The notes under the pieces were generated by a model. It had not been told where the DNA came from and did no database searches. It saw only the letters and a program-made list of their open reading frames with translations. Below, one piece after another: positions 9,175 to 17,831 of a stretch of 64,000 nt of DNA. Positions within the stretch are counted from its first letter, which is position 1, and each line of letters starts with the position of its first letter. Position numbers and translations under genes: made by a program. Source of the DNA: Crossiella equi (GTDB lineage: Bacteria; Actinomycetota; Actinomycetes; Mycobacteriales; Pseudonocardiaceae); NCBI RefSeq assembly GCF_017876755.1, contig NZ_JAGIOO010000001.1, positions 5,875,786-5,939,785 on the forward strand, given 5' to 3'.

Positions 9175-9828
9175 ATGACCGAGACGGGCAGTGCCGACGC
9201 CGGCATCGTCGATCTACTGGGTGTGCTGGCCTACGGAGAGCTGTCGGCTTTCGACCGGCTCGCGCAGGACGCGCGCAGCGCCCCCAGCCTCTCCGGCCGG
9301 GCCGCGCTGGCGGCCATGGCCGCCGCCGAGATCGGGCACTACCGCCTGCTGGAGCAGCACCTGGCCGGGCTCGGGGTGCCGGTCGAGCAGGCGATGGCCC
9401 CGTTCGTGAAGCCGCTGGAGGCCTTCCACGCCTCCACCGCCCCGCACAGCTGGCTGGAGTCGCTGGTCCTGGCCTACGTGGGTGACGGGCTGGCCGCCGA
9501 CTTCTACCGCGAGATCGCCAACTGGCTGCCCTCGCCGACCAAGGAGCTGGTGCTGGAGGTGCTCACCGAGACCGGGCACTCCGCCTTCGCCGAGCGCGAG
9601 GTCCGGGCGGCCTGCGAGGCCGACCGCAAGCAGCGCGACCGGCTCGCGCTGTGGGGTCGCCGCCTGCTGGGCGAGGCGCTCACCCAGGCGCAGTACGTGG
9701 TGGCCGAGCGCGACGCGCTGGCCGAGCTGCTGGTCCGCGCCTCCGGCGACCTGTCCGGCATCGCGGCGCTGTTCAAGCGGCTGCAGGGCGGTCACTCGCA
9801 GCGCATGTCGGCACTCGGACTGGGGTAG
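9175..9828 (+). CDS. Ferritin-like fold protein (MiaE_2-like)
   Basis: This 217-residue, all-helical protein has the spaced carboxylate/histidine pattern of a ferritin-like diiron protein: E in YGELSAF, E and H in AAEIGHY, E in YREIAN, and E and H in [12 protein letters not shown]. It resembles the actinobacterial group related to tRNA hydroxylase MiaE, but the substrate is unknown. ATG 9175 is preferred over upstream in-frame codons. It is followed by the DUF3107 gene, a conserved actinobacterial neighbour. Confidence 0.75.
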   Translation: MTETGSADAGIVDLLGVLAYGELSAFDRLAQDARSAPSLSGRAALAAMAAAEIGHYRLLEQHLAGLGVPVEQAMAPFVKPLEAFHASTAPHSWLESLVLAYVGDGLAADFYREIANWLPSPTKELVLEVLTETGHSAFAEREVRAACEADRKQRDRLALWGRRLLGEALTQAQYVVAERDALAELLVRASGDLSGIAALFKRLQGGHSQRMSALGLG

Positions 9829-9923
9829 TTCGCCCTGAGCGCAACGGGTCCCCCGCGAGGTGCGACGGGACTCGACTAGCCTGACGATCAGTACAAAAAC
9901 ACTCCCAACACACGGAGGTCGGT

Positions 9924-10154
9924 GTGGAGGTCAAGATCGGCGTCGCGGACAGCCCGCGGGAGCTCGTGGTCTCGAGCGCGCTGTCGGCGGACGAGGTCGA
10001 GGCCCAGGTCACCGAGGCGCTGCGCGACAGCAAGGGCCTGCTGAGCCTGGTCGACGACAAGGGCAAGCGGTACGTGGTGCCGTCCGCGAAGGTCTCCTAC
10101 GTGGAGATCGGCGTGTCCGACGGGCGCCGGGTGGGCTTCGCGGTCGGCAGCTGA
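9924..10154 (+). CDS. DUF3107 small protein
   Basis: This 76-residue protein begins MEVKIGVADSPRELVV and ends with the RVGFAVG motif of DUF3107, like mycobacterial Rv3208A (TB9.4). The GTG start is preceded by GGAGGT. It lies 95 bases after the ferritin-like gene and before a strong hairpin. The family is nearly universal in actinobacteria, but its function is not established. Confidence 0.9.
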   Translation: MEVKIGVADSPRELVVSSALSADEVEAQVTEALRDSKGLLSLVDDKGKRYVVPSAKVSYVEIGVSDGRRVGFAVGS

Positions 10155-10170
10155 CGACCCGGCTCGAGCC

Positions 10171-10207
10171 GAACGGCCCGGTGACCCGCGTGGTCACCGG
10201 GCCGTTC
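10171..10207. terminator. Bidirectional terminator hairpin (16-bp perfect stem)
   Basis: Bases 10171-10186 pair perfectly with 10192-10207 around a five-base loop. The element lies between two convergent genes, DUF3107 on the plus strand and DUF4873 on the minus strand, so it can end transcription from both sides. Confidence 0.9.
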
Positions 10208-10223
10208 CGCGTCAAGGGCCGGG

Positions 10224-10529
10224 TCAGGCCGCCACGTCCTCCAGCGCGAACGGGGGCTTGCCCAGGCCGGTCACCCGGTAGCGGCCCCACGGGTCGGGGT
10301 CGGACAGGCCGCCCTCGGCCTCGCCGTCCGGGGTGCGCAGGGTCACCGAGGGCCGCTTCTGGCCGACCCGGCCGGTCAGCTCCTCGTGCACCGCGATGCG
10401 CCCGTACCAGTGGTACCGGCCGTCGACGGGCTCGAAGTACCCGCGCAGGGTGACCTCGACCGCCAGCTCCTCGCCGTCCAGCAGCAAGGTCGCCGGGCCC
10501 TGGTAACCGTCCTCGTCGTGCTCGCTCAT
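10224..10529 (-). CDS. DUF4873 family protein
   Basis: This 101-residue protein contains GYQGPATLLLDG near its start and repeated beta-strand patterns (VTLRGYFEPVDGRYHWYGRI), matching DUF4873. Such domains are found alone or fused to flavin monooxygenases. Its ATG overlaps the TetR stop by four bases (10526-10529), so it is translated with the regulator. The function is unknown; the context suggests a link to the divergent diiron oxygenase. Confidence 0.8.
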   Translation of the reverse strand: MSEHDEDGYQGPATLLLDGEELAVEVTLRGYFEPVDGRYHWYGRIAVHEELTGRVGQKRPSVTLRTPDGEAEGGLSDPDPWGRYRVTGLGKPPFALEDVAA

Positions 10530-11272
10530 GACGTCTCCCGCTGCTCGTCGTCCGGGTCCTCCACCAGCCGCAACGGCTGGGCGGGCAGGTCGAAGTCCAG
10601 CGGCAGGTCGGGGTCGAGCACGATGCCGCTGATCCTGGTGAACCCGTCGATGGCGTGCCAGACGATGTTGACCAGGTAGTCGCGCAGGTTCTCCCGGCTC
10701 ATGGTCTGGCGTTCCAGCCACCAGTCACCGGCCTTCTCCACCGCGCCGACCACGGCGAAGGCGTACGGCTCGGCGGCACCGGAGTCCAGGCCGAGCAGGC
10801 GCATGTACTCGCCGAGCAGGCGGGCCAGCCGGGAGGCGATCATGGCCTCGGTCTGGCTGGCCGGGTCGGCGTCGACCGGGCGGTCGGCGAAGGAACGCCG
10901 GGTCATGAAGCGGTACAGCTCGGGGCGCTGCTCGATCGTGCAGAGGTAGGCGTCGATGACCCAGCTGATGCGCTCGCGCGGGCTGCCGCGCCGCTCGATG
11001 GCCGGGACGATCGCCTCCATCAGCAGGTCGGTGGCCCGCTTGCCGACCGCGAGGTAGAGGTCGGCCTTGTCGGAGAAGTGCCGGTAGAGCACCGGCTTGG
11101 TGACTCCGGCCTCGGCGGCGATCTCGTCCATGCCCACGTCCGGGCCGTGCTCGGCCAGGGCCTTGATGGTCGCCTCGACGAACTCCGCGCGGCGTGCGCT
11201 GCGGTGCTCCTTCCAGCGCTCACGACGGGCATCGCCCCGTTTGCCGGGCTGGCCCTTGACAGAATCCGCCAT
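10526..11272 (-). CDS. TetR-family transcriptional regulator
   Basis: This TetR repressor of about 248 residues has a basic leader (GKRGDARRERWKEHR), then the helix-turn-helix with DEIAAEAGVTKPVLYRHFSDK near residues 52-72, then an all-helical ligand-binding domain. ATG 11272 is preferred, as upstream in-frame codons extend into the operator region. It is divergent from the AurF-type oxygenase and cotranscribed with DUF4873. Two palindromes in the 82-base divergent gap are its likely operators. Confidence 0.9.
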   Translation of the reverse strand: MADSVKGQPGKRGDARRERWKEHRSARRAEFVEATIKALAEHGPDVGMDEIAAEAGVTKPVLYRHFSDKADLYLAVGKRATDLLMEAIVPAIERRGSPRERISWVIDAYLCTIEQRPELYRFMTRRSFADRPVDADPASQTEAMIASRLARLLGEYMRLLGLDSGAAEPYAFAVVGAVEKAGDWWLERQTMSRENLRDYLVNIVWHAIDGFTRISGIVLDPDLPLDFDLPAQPLRLVEDPDDEQRETS

Positions 11273-11281
11273 ACGCGAGAC

Positions 11282-11313
11282 GTTACCACTGGTAGCTGTT
11301 ACCACGGGTAACA
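11282..11313. promoter_or_regulatory. Tandem palindromic operator for the TetR/AurF divergent pair
   Basis: Two adjacent dyads are visible. One is perfect, TGTTACC-N3-GGTAACA (11297-11313). The other is nearly so, GTTACC-N3-GGTAGC (11282-11296). They share the GTTACC half-site and lie between the divergent start codons, which is the classic arrangement for TetR autoregulation and control of the neighbour. The binding protein is inferred from position. Confidence 0.7.
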
Positions 11314-11354
11314 CTCTTCCTGGTATCTCACCCCGATGGAGAGGTGGCGGGCCG

Positions 11355-12260
11355 ATGAGCCGGAGCCTTCAGGTCGCGGATCGGGAGAAGACGGCCGAAC
11401 GGCTGCTCAACTCCTCGGCGAAGAACTCCTACGACCCGGATGTGGACATCGACTGGGACGCCCCGCTGGCCGAGGACAAGTTCTTCGTGCCCGAGCACCG
11501 CGTCTCGCTGTACGGCACGCCGCTGTGGGACCGGATGAGCCGGGAGCAGCGCATCGAGCTGTCCAAGCATGAGGTCGGCTGCGTGGCCAGCGTCGGGATC
11601 TGGTTCGAGGTGATCCTGATGGAGCTGCTGGTCCGCAACGTCTACCACCAGGACCCGAAGCAGCGGCACGTGCAGTACGCGCTGACCGAGGTCGCCGACG
11701 AGTGCCGCCACTCGATCATGTTCGCCCGGCTGGTGGAGAAGCTGGACGTGCCCGCGTACGGGCCGCAGCGCCTGCCGCACGTGCTGGGCAACGTCATGAA
11801 GACCATCGGCGGCGGTCCGTCCATGTACGCGAGCATCCTGATCGCCGAGGAGATCCTGGACCGCCTGCAGCGCGAGTCCACGGCGGATGAGTCGGTGCAG
11901 CCGCTGGTGCGCATGGTCAACCGCATCCACGTGCTGGAGGAGGCGCGGCACGTGCGCTTCGCCCGCGAGGAGCTGGTGCGGGTGATGCAGGGCTGCTCCG
12001 GCGCGGCGCTGGCCTACCACCGGTTCGTGACCGCCCGCGCGGCCTTCGTGGTCTCGCGCTCGCTGGTGCACCCGGACGTCTACCGCAACGTCGGCCTGGA
12101 CCCGAAGGTCGCGCGGCGGATGGCGTTGGGCAACCCGAAGTTCCGGGAGACCATGCTGTGGGCGGGGGAGCGGATCGTCGGCTTCCTGGACGAGGTGGGC
12201 CTGATCGGCAAGGGCCCGCACCGCAAGCTGTGGCGCGCCTCCGGCTTCCTCTCGGACTGA
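11355..12260 (+). CDS. AurF-type diiron oxygenase
   Basis: This 301-residue protein resembles the AurF (p-aminobenzoate N-oxygenase) family of ferritin-like diiron enzymes. Iron-ligand motifs are visible: E in WFEVILMELL, ExxH in DECRHSIMF, a later EE in IAEEILD, and ExxH in EEARHVRFAREE. AurF relatives oxidise amines, but many actinobacterial members lie next to TetR genes with no known substrate. ATG 11355 follows GGCGGG. An alpha/beta hydrolase gene begins 11 bases downstream and is probably cotranscribed. Confidence 0.8.
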   Translation: MSRSLQVADREKTAERLLNSSAKNSYDPDVDIDWDAPLAEDKFFVPEHRVSLYGTPLWDRMSREQRIELSKHEVGCVASVGIWFEVILMELLVRNVYHQDPKQRHVQYALTEVADECRHSIMFARLVEKLDVPAYGPQRLPHVLGNVMKTIGGGPSMYASILIAEEILDRLQRESTADESVQPLVRMVNRIHVLEEARHVRFAREELVRVMQGCSGAALAYHRFVTARAAFVVSRSLVHPDVYRNVGLDPKVARRMALGNPKFRETMLWAGERIVGFLDEVGLIGKGPHRKLWRASGFLSD

Positions 12261-12271
12261 ACGGACCCCCG

Positions 12272-13168
12272 ATGACGACCTCGACCCTGATCACCCGTGA
12301 CGGCACCTGCCTGGCCGTCGAGGAGAACGGGCGCGCCGACGCCCCCGTCACCGTTGTGCTGGTGCACGGCTGGACGCTGGACCGCACCAGCTGGCAGCGG
12401 GTGGCACACGGCCTGGCCGGGCGCTCCGGTGACGTGCGTGTGCTCCGGTTCGACCTGCGCGGACACGGGCACTCCGGCCAGGCCGCCGAGGGCGGCACCA
12501 CGATCGACGTGCTGGCCGACGACCTGGCCGAGGTGATCACCCAGCTGGTCCCCTCGGGCCCGGTGGTCATCGGCGGCCACTCCATGGGCGGCATGACCAC
12601 GATGGCCCTGGCCGACCGCCACCCGGACCTCTTCGCCGCCCGCGTGGTGGCGGTGGCCCTGGTCGCGACGGCCTGCGACGGCCTGTCCGGTGCCACCCTG
12701 GGCCTGCCGGGCCCGGTGGGCCGGGGAGTGGTGGCCGGTCAGCAGCGCTTCGGCCGGGCGATGCACAAGCGCGGCGCCCGGCGGATGACCCGCTACCCGT
12801 CGGTGATGCGCCCGGCCCTGCGCTGGATGCTGTTCGGCCGCGCCCCGGAACCGGCGGACGTGCGCCAGACCGCGGCGGTGATCGCCGGGTGCAGCCCGCT
12901 CACCCTGACCGGCTACCTGGACGACCTCTTCCTGCACAACCGGCGGGCGGCCCTGGCCGCGTTCCGCGCACTGCCGGTGGTGGTCCTGGCCGGGAGCCAG
13001 GACCGGCTGACCCCACCGCGCCACGCGCAGGCCATCGCGGGCGAGCTGCCGCAGGCCGAGCTGGTGCTGTTCCCGGGCGCCGGCCACATGCTGCCGCTGG
13101 AGCGGTCGGTGCAGGTCACCGAACGGCTCGCCCGCCTGGTCAGCGTGGTGACCCCGGCGGAGGTCTGA
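12272..13168 (+). CDS. Alpha/beta hydrolase
   Basis: This 298-residue alpha/beta hydrolase has an oxyanion-hole motif VLVHGWTLD, the nucleophile elbow GHSMGG, an acid in SQDRLTPP and a late histidine in GAGHMLPLE. It lies 11 bases after the diiron oxygenase gene on the same strand, so the two probably act in one pathway under the TetR control described upstream. The substrate is unknown; esterase or lipase activity fits the fold. Confidence 0.85.
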   Translation: MTTSTLITRDGTCLAVEENGRADAPVTVVLVHGWTLDRTSWQRVAHGLAGRSGDVRVLRFDLRGHGHSGQAAEGGTTIDVLADDLAEVITQLVPSGPVVIGGHSMGGMTTMALADRHPDLFAARVVAVALVATACDGLSGATLGLPGPVGRGVVAGQQRFGRAMHKRGARRMTRYPSVMRPALRWMLFGRAPEPADVRQTAAVIAGCSPLTLTGYLDDLFLHNRRAALAAFRALPVVVLAGSQDRLTPPRHAQAIAGELPQAELVLFPGAGHMLPLERSVQVTERLARLVSVVTPAEV

Positions 13169-13205
13169 CCGAACCAACACGACCGACGAACACGGGGTGC
13201 GGGCT

Positions 13206-13338
13206 CGGCCAACACGAGGTACGAGACCAGCCAACACGAGGTGCGGGGTCGGCCAACACGCCGAGGAGGAACGAACCCACCGGCGTGTTGGCCGGTTCGG
13301 TACGTCGTGTTGGCCGGGCCCGTACCTCGTGTTGGCCG
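13206..13338. repeat. Nested inverted-repeat element built from a CCAACACGAGGT unit
   Basis: Two 58-base arms (13206-13263 and 13281-13338) are inverted copies of each other around a 17-base centre. The outer 18 bases and the inner 13 bases pair perfectly, with mismatches between them. Within each arm the core CCAACACG recurs about three times, so the element is also a short direct-repeat array. It lies between two convergent genes. It could act as a strong bidirectional terminator, or be a REP-like palindrome. No coding sequence is seen between 13169 and 13437. Confidence 0.8.
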
Positions 13339-13437
13339 GTTTTGGTGGGCCGCGGTAGCCGGATTTGGGGGTCCGGGTGGGTCGACGAGCGGAACCCCGG
13401 GCGGCGATGCGGCCCGCGCGCGGAGCGCGCCAATGTG

Positions 13438-14088
13438 TCAGTGCTGGAGCGGGAACCCGCCGCCGATGCCCTTCCAGGCCAGCGTGGACATCAGGCCAAC
13501 GGCCTCGTCCTTCGGGATCGCGCGTTCGCCGTCCAGCCAGTAGCGGGCGGTGACCTGGCTCAGGCCGACCAGGCCCACCGCGACCAGCTTGGCCTGGTGG
13601 GCGGTCAGGCCCGCGTCGGCCACGACCACGTCGGCGATGATGTCGATGCAGGAGTTGGTCGCCTGCTCCACGGCTTCCTGGACGGCCGGTTCGCGGCGGA
13701 GGTCGGACTCGAAGACCAGGCGGAAGGCCTGGCCCTCGCCGTCGACGAACTCGAAGTAGGCCGCGACCGCCGCGTGCACGCGGAGCTTGTTGTCCGTGGT
13801 GGACTCGATGGCGCCCCGGACGCGCTGCACCAGTGCGTCCGTATGGGTCTCCAGCAGTGCCAGGTACAGCTCAAGCTTGCCCGGGAAGTGCTGGTAGAGG
13901 ACGGGTTTGCTCACGCCCGCACGTTCGGCGATCTCGTCCATGGCCGCCGCGTGGTAGCCGTTGGCGACGAAGACGTCCTGGGCCGCGGCCAGCAGCTGGG
14001 CCCGGCGTGCGGTGCGCGGCAGTCGCACGCCCCGCGCCACGTGGTCCGTGCCGGTCTGCGCCGTGCCGCTCTGCGCGGTGTCCGTCAT
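13438..14088 (-). CDS. TetR-family transcriptional regulator
   Basis: This 216-residue TetR regulator has a helix-turn-helix around AMDEIAERAGVSKPVLYQHF and a longer C-terminal ligand-binding domain. ATG 14088 is chosen because the upstream reading lacks support and would cover the likely operator. It is divergent from an alpha/beta hydrolase gene with a 93-base gap. That gap contains CCTTACTCGCAAGTAGG (14122-14138), an imperfect dyad that may be its binding site. The regulated process is unknown. Confidence 0.9.
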   Translation of the reverse strand: MTDTAQSGTAQTGTDHVARGVRLPRTARRAQLLAAAQDVFVANGYHAAAMDEIAERAGVSKPVLYQHFPGKLELYLALLETHTDALVQRVRGAIESTTDNKLRVHAAVAAYFEFVDGEGQAFRLVFESDLRREPAVQEAVEQATNSCIDIIADVVVADAGLTAHQAKLVAVGLVGLSQVTARYWLDGERAIPKDEAVGLMSTLAWKGIGGGFPLQH

Positions 14089-14181
14089 GTGCCCTCCAGC
14101 AAGGTGCCCGTTCGGCAAGAACCTTACTCGCAAGTAGGGCTCAATTGGGGATCCTTGTCCACTCAGGTCACTCTCAGCCGG

Positions 14182-15174
14182 ATGGCGCATCCTGGACCGG
14201 TGACCCGATCTGCTCCCACTCCTCTGGACCGTGCCCCGCTGTCCACGCTCGAGCTGCCCGAGCCCGACTTCACGCGCACGCCCTGGCCGGGCGAAGTGCG
14301 CACGTCAGGCGAGGTGACCCTGTACACGCGGGAGACCCCGGGGCCCGCTGGGGAGACCGCGGTCTACATCCACGGGCTGGGCGGCTCGTCCACCAACTGG
14401 ACCGATCTGGCCGAGCTGATGTCGGGGCGGATGCGCGGGCTGGCCCTGGACGCGCCCGGTTTCGGCCGCTCCGAGCCGGTGGCCGGGCACGACTACAGCC
14501 CGAGGAGCACCGCCGCGCTGATGACCCGGTACATCGAGGGCCTGGCCGTGGGGCCGGTGCACCTGTTCGGCAACTCGCTGGGCGGCGTGGTGTCGCTGCT
14601 GGTCGCGGCCAACCGGCCGGACCTGGTGCGCACGCTTACCCTGATCTCCCCGGCGGTACCGGACCTGCGGCCCAACCCCCGGCGGCTGTCCGACCCGCGG
14701 TTCCTGCTGGCCACGGTCCCGGTGCTGGGCAGGCGCGTGCGGCAGGAGATGGCCAAGGTCACGCCGCGTGAACGTGCCGAGCAGCTGGTCCGGCTGTGCT
14801 TCCACGAGCCCGAGCTCATCCCCGAGCACCGGATGGCCGAGGCGGAGGCGGAGTACCTGGAGCGCCGTGAGATGCGCTGGGCGGGTGAGGCGCTCGGGCG
14901 GGCCACCCTGGGCCTGTTCCGGTTCTGGCTGGACCTGCCGCAGCGCTCGCTGTGGCGGCTGCTGCCCGAGGTGCGCGTGCCGACCACGGTGATCTGGGGC
15001 ACCGAGGACCGCCTGGTCAGCGTCAACAAGGCGCCGCGCACCACCCGGCTGCTGCCCAGGGGCAGGCTGCTCGTGCTGCCGCGCACCGGCCACGTCGCCC
15101 AGATGGAGAAGCCGGTCACGGTGGCCCGCGCGGCCTTCGGGATGGTCGAGGCGGTCGAACGCGGAGAGTGGTGA
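14182..15174 (+). CDS. Alpha/beta hydrolase
   Basis: This alpha/beta hydrolase of about 330 residues has the oxyanion segment VYIHGLGGSSTNW, the nucleophile motif GNSLGG (serine flanked by glycines), the acid in GTEDRLVS and the histidine in RTGHVAQME. GNSLGG resembles the lid-containing esterase/lipase and C-C hydrolase group. ATG 14182 and GTG 14200 are both possible starts. It is divergent from the TetR gene, which probably controls it. Confidence 0.85.
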   Translation: MAHPGPVTRSAPTPLDRAPLSTLELPEPDFTRTPWPGEVRTSGEVTLYTRETPGPAGETAVYIHGLGGSSTNWTDLAELMSGRMRGLALDAPGFGRSEPVAGHDYSPRSTAALMTRYIEGLAVGPVHLFGNSLGGVVSLLVAANRPDLVRTLTLISPAVPDLRPNPRRLSDPRFLLATVPVLGRRVRQEMAKVTPRERAEQLVRLCFHEPELIPEHRMAEAEAEYLERREMRWAGEALGRATLGLFRFWLDLPQRSLWRLLPEVRVPTTVIWGTEDRLVSVNKAPRTTRLLPRGRLLVLPRTGHVAQMEKPVTVARAAFGMVEAVERGEW

Positions 15175-15250
15175 TCACCCGTACTGGGCACCCGTCCGTG
15201 ACGCGTGGTGAGTCCAAGACGGCAACCCGGGGTGTGGCACCCTGGGACGC

Positions 15251-16279
15251 GTGGCCCGGACGACGCAAGGACCCCGAGACGCCGTGACGCGACGTGGTGA
15301 CGGACCCGACGAGGGCCGCTACGAACGTGGGACCCGGCGCACCGGCGGCCAGCCCCTGGCCGCGTCCTGGCGCCCGGACCCGAGGACCGAGCAGACACCC
15401 CCGCCGCCGCCCCGCAGGAAGAGCGGTGTCCTCGGCACGTACGGCTGGCGCATCTACGCCGTGCCGGTGCTGGTGGTGCTCACCGTGCTCGCACTGATGA
15501 ACGTCAACGACCCGGCACCGGACTCCGCGGCGCAGACCGGCTCGACCAACCCGCTGGAACCGCGCGGCAGCGACGAGCCGGACACGCCGATCTTCGGCGA
15601 GGCGCCGCCCGGCAAGATCAACCTGGACATCCCGAGCGCGGAGCTGCCCGGGGTCAAGGACTACTCGGACAAGGGCACCGGCACCTGGCGGGTGCTGCGC
15701 GGCACCAGCGGCACCGTGGGCAAGTCGGGCGAGCTCTGGACGTACTCGGTTGAGATCGAGGACGGCATCGACGCCTCCCTCTACACCGGGGACGACGCCT
15801 TCGCCCGGACCATCGAGGGCACGCTCGGCGACGAGCGCAGCTGGATCGGCACCGGCAACATCCGCCTCCAGCGGGTGGACTCGGGCAACCCGAAGATCCG
15901 CATCAGCCTGACCACCAGCGACACCATCCGCCGCCCGGACAACTGCAACTACTCGATCAAGTACGAGGCCTCCTGCTGGAACCAGACCAAGAAGCGGCTG
16001 TTCATCAACCTGGCCCGCTGGCGCTACGGCGCGGTCGCCTTCGAGAGCGACCTCGGCCTGTACCGCCAGTACGCGATCAACCATGAGATCGGCCACGCCT
16101 TCCGGCAGCGGCACAAGCCGTGCGGCGAGAACGGCGCGCTGGCCCCGGTGATGATGCAGCAGTCCTTCGGCACGGCCAACGACTACGTGCACCAGCTCAA
16201 CCAGGTCGGCGGTGGCGACACCAACGCGGTGCCCAAGGACGGCAAGGTGTGCCGACCGAATCCCTGGCCCATCACCTGA
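15251..16279 (+). CDS. DUF3152 family membrane-anchored metalloprotease-like protein
   Basis: This 342-residue protein has a basic/proline-rich cytoplasmic start, one transmembrane helix (about residues 69-85, IYAVPVLVVLTVLALM) and an extracytoplasmic domain. The domain contains HEIGHAFRQRH, a zinc-protease-type HExxH with a third histidine. It also contains several cysteines that could form disulfides outside the cell. It matches DUF3152 (mycobacterial Rv3207c). The proteolytic substrate is unknown. GTG 15251 is the likely start. Confidence 0.85.
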   Translation: MARTTQGPRDAVTRRGDGPDEGRYERGTRRTGGQPLAASWRPDPRTEQTPPPPPRRKSGVLGTYGWRIYAVPVLVVLTVLALMNVNDPAPDSAAQTGSTNPLEPRGSDEPDTPIFGEAPPGKINLDIPSAELPGVKDYSDKGTGTWRVLRGTSGTVGKSGELWTYSVEIEDGIDASLYTGDDAFARTIEGTLGDERSWIGTGNIRLQRVDSGNPKIRISLTTSDTIRRPDNCNYSIKYEASCWNQTKKRLFINLARWRYGAVAFESDLGLYRQYAINHEIGHAFRQRHKPCGENGALAPVMMQQSFGTANDYVHQLNQVGGGDTNAVPKDGKVCRPNPWPIT

Positions 16280-16379
16280 CCGGCTCCCACGGGCTGGGAA
16301 GGCGTCCCAAGTTGGAAGATCTGGTGTATCCAGGTCGTTGCAACGAGGGACCACCGGACCCGGACTAGGAGGAGCGCCC

Positions 16380-17564
16380 ATGTCGGGCCAGACGCTGCCG
16401 CCCCTGGTGGAGCCAGCCGCGGAGCTGACCAAGGAAGAGGTCGCCCGCTACAGCCGCCACCTGATCATCCCGGACGTCGGGGTGGACGGCCAGAAGCGCC
16501 TCAAGAACGCGAAGGTGCTGGTCGTCGGCGCCGGTGGCCTCGGCAGCCCCGCGCTGCTGTACCTGGCCGCGGCCGGGGTCGGCACCCTCGGCATCGTCGA
16601 GTTCGACGTCGTCGACGAGTCCAACCTGCAACGCCAGGTGATCCACGGGCAGTCCGACATCGACCGGCCCAAGGCCGAGTCGGCGCGCGACTCCATCAAG
16701 GAGATCAACCCGCTGGTCCAGGTCAACCTGCACCAGCTGCGCCTGGACTCCTCGAACGTGCTGGACGTCTTCCGGGACTACGACCTGATCCTGGACGGCA
16801 CGGACAACTTCGCCACGCGCTACCTCGTCAACGACGCGGCCGTGCTGCTCGGCAAGCCGTACGTGTGGGGCTCGATCTTCCGCTTCGAGGGCCAGGCCAG
16901 CGTGTTCTGGGCCCAGCCCTCGGACGGCCGCGAGGGCATCCAGTACCGCGACCTCTACCCGGAGCCCCCGCCGCCCGGCATGGTCCCCTCCTGCGCGGAG
17001 GGCGGCGTGCTCGGTGTGCTGTGCGCCTCGATCGGGTCGATCATGGTCACCGAGGCGATCAAGCTCATCACCGGCATCGGCGAGACGCTGCTGGGCCGAC
17101 TGATGGTCTACGACGCGCTGGAGATGACCTACCGCACGATCAAGATCCGCAAGGACCCGCAGGGCGAGGAGATCACCGGCCTCATCGACTACGAGGCCTT
17201 CTGCGGCGTGGTCTCCGACGACGCGCAGCAGGCCGCGGCGGGCAGCACCATCACCCCGCAGGAGCTCAAGGACAAGTTCGACCGCGAGGACAAGTTCCTG
17301 CTGGTAGACGTGCGCGAGCAGCACGAGTTCGAGATCGTGCGCATCCCCGGCTCGGTGCTGATCCCCAAGGACCGCATCCTGTCCGGAGAGGCCTTCGCCG
17401 AGCTGCCGCAGGACCGGCAGATCGTGCTGCACTGCAAGTCGGGCGCGCGCAGTGCGGAAGCCCTTGCGGCACTGCACCAGGCGGGCTTCCGGGACGCGGT
17501 GCACGTGGGCGGCGGTGTGCTGGCCTGGGCCAGGCAGATCGACCCGAGCCTGCCGACCTACTGA
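16380..17564 (+). CDS. moeZ: Adenylyltransferase/sulfurtransferase MoeZ
   Basis: This 394-residue MoeZ activates sulfur-carrier proteins (ThiS/MoaD-like) by adenylation and transfers sulfur to them. The N-terminal ThiF/E1-like domain shows GAGGLGSP and the adenylation-associated FDVVDESNLQRQ. The C-terminal rhodanese domain carries the active cysteine in HCKSGARS. In actinobacteria MoeZ serves thiocarboxylate formation for molybdopterin and cysteine or natural-product pathways. AGGAGG sits eight bases before the ATG. The molybdopterin nitrate reductase 2.2 kb downstream would need such cofactor supply. Confidence 0.95.
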   Translation: MSGQTLPPLVEPAAELTKEEVARYSRHLIIPDVGVDGQKRLKNAKVLVVGAGGLGSPALLYLAAAGVGTLGIVEFDVVDESNLQRQVIHGQSDIDRPKAESARDSIKEINPLVQVNLHQLRLDSSNVLDVFRDYDLILDGTDNFATRYLVNDAAVLLGKPYVWGSIFRFEGQASVFWAQPSDGREGIQYRDLYPEPPPPGMVPSCAEGGVLGVLCASIGSIMVTEAIKLITGIGETLLGRLMVYDALEMTYRTIKIRKDPQGEEITGLIDYEAFCGVVSDDAQQAAAGSTITPQELKDKFDREDKFLLVDVREQHEFEIVRIPGSVLIPKDRILSGEAFAELPQDRQIVLHCKSGARSAEALAALHQAGFRDAVHVGGGVLAWARQIDPSLPTY

Positions 17565-17606
17565 ATCATCGGCGCGCTCCGCGCGCGGGTGTTTTTCGCT
17601 CCGGAT

Positions 17607-17673
17607 GTGACCTCGCCGCGGCCTCGCCACGTGCGAAGCGAGCTTCGGCGTGTCGAGGCCGCGGCGAGGTCAC
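17607..17673. terminator. Long hairpin after moeZ
   Basis: A perfect 20-bp inverted repeat (17607-17626 with 17654-17673) encloses a smaller hairpin (CGAAGC-GA-GCTTCG, 17634-17647). It starts 43 bases after the moeZ stop. No gene is visible between 17565 and 17831, so the hairpin probably ends the moeZ transcript. Confidence 0.8.
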
Positions 17674-17831
17674 GCGAAGAACACACAAGCCGCCGGGGGC
17701 GGGGGTGCACACCGCGCCAGTGGGTTTCGGTGTGTGCGAACCGTGGGTGTTGTTACGCAGCAGGGTGGTCTGTGACAGCTGGTCACATCGCCTCCCACAC
17801 AACGGACCCCGCACCGGGTAGCGTCCGTGCC

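Noticed and set aside
13172-13343. CCAACACG repeats as a CRISPR array
   Set aside because: The copies are in both orientations and form a hairpin. There are no constant-length unique spacers and no cas genes.
12889-14181. Long upstream extension of the hydrolase gene starting at 14182
   Set aside because: The frame is open only by GC bias. It crosses the inverted repeat, antisense to a TetR gene, and has no family features.
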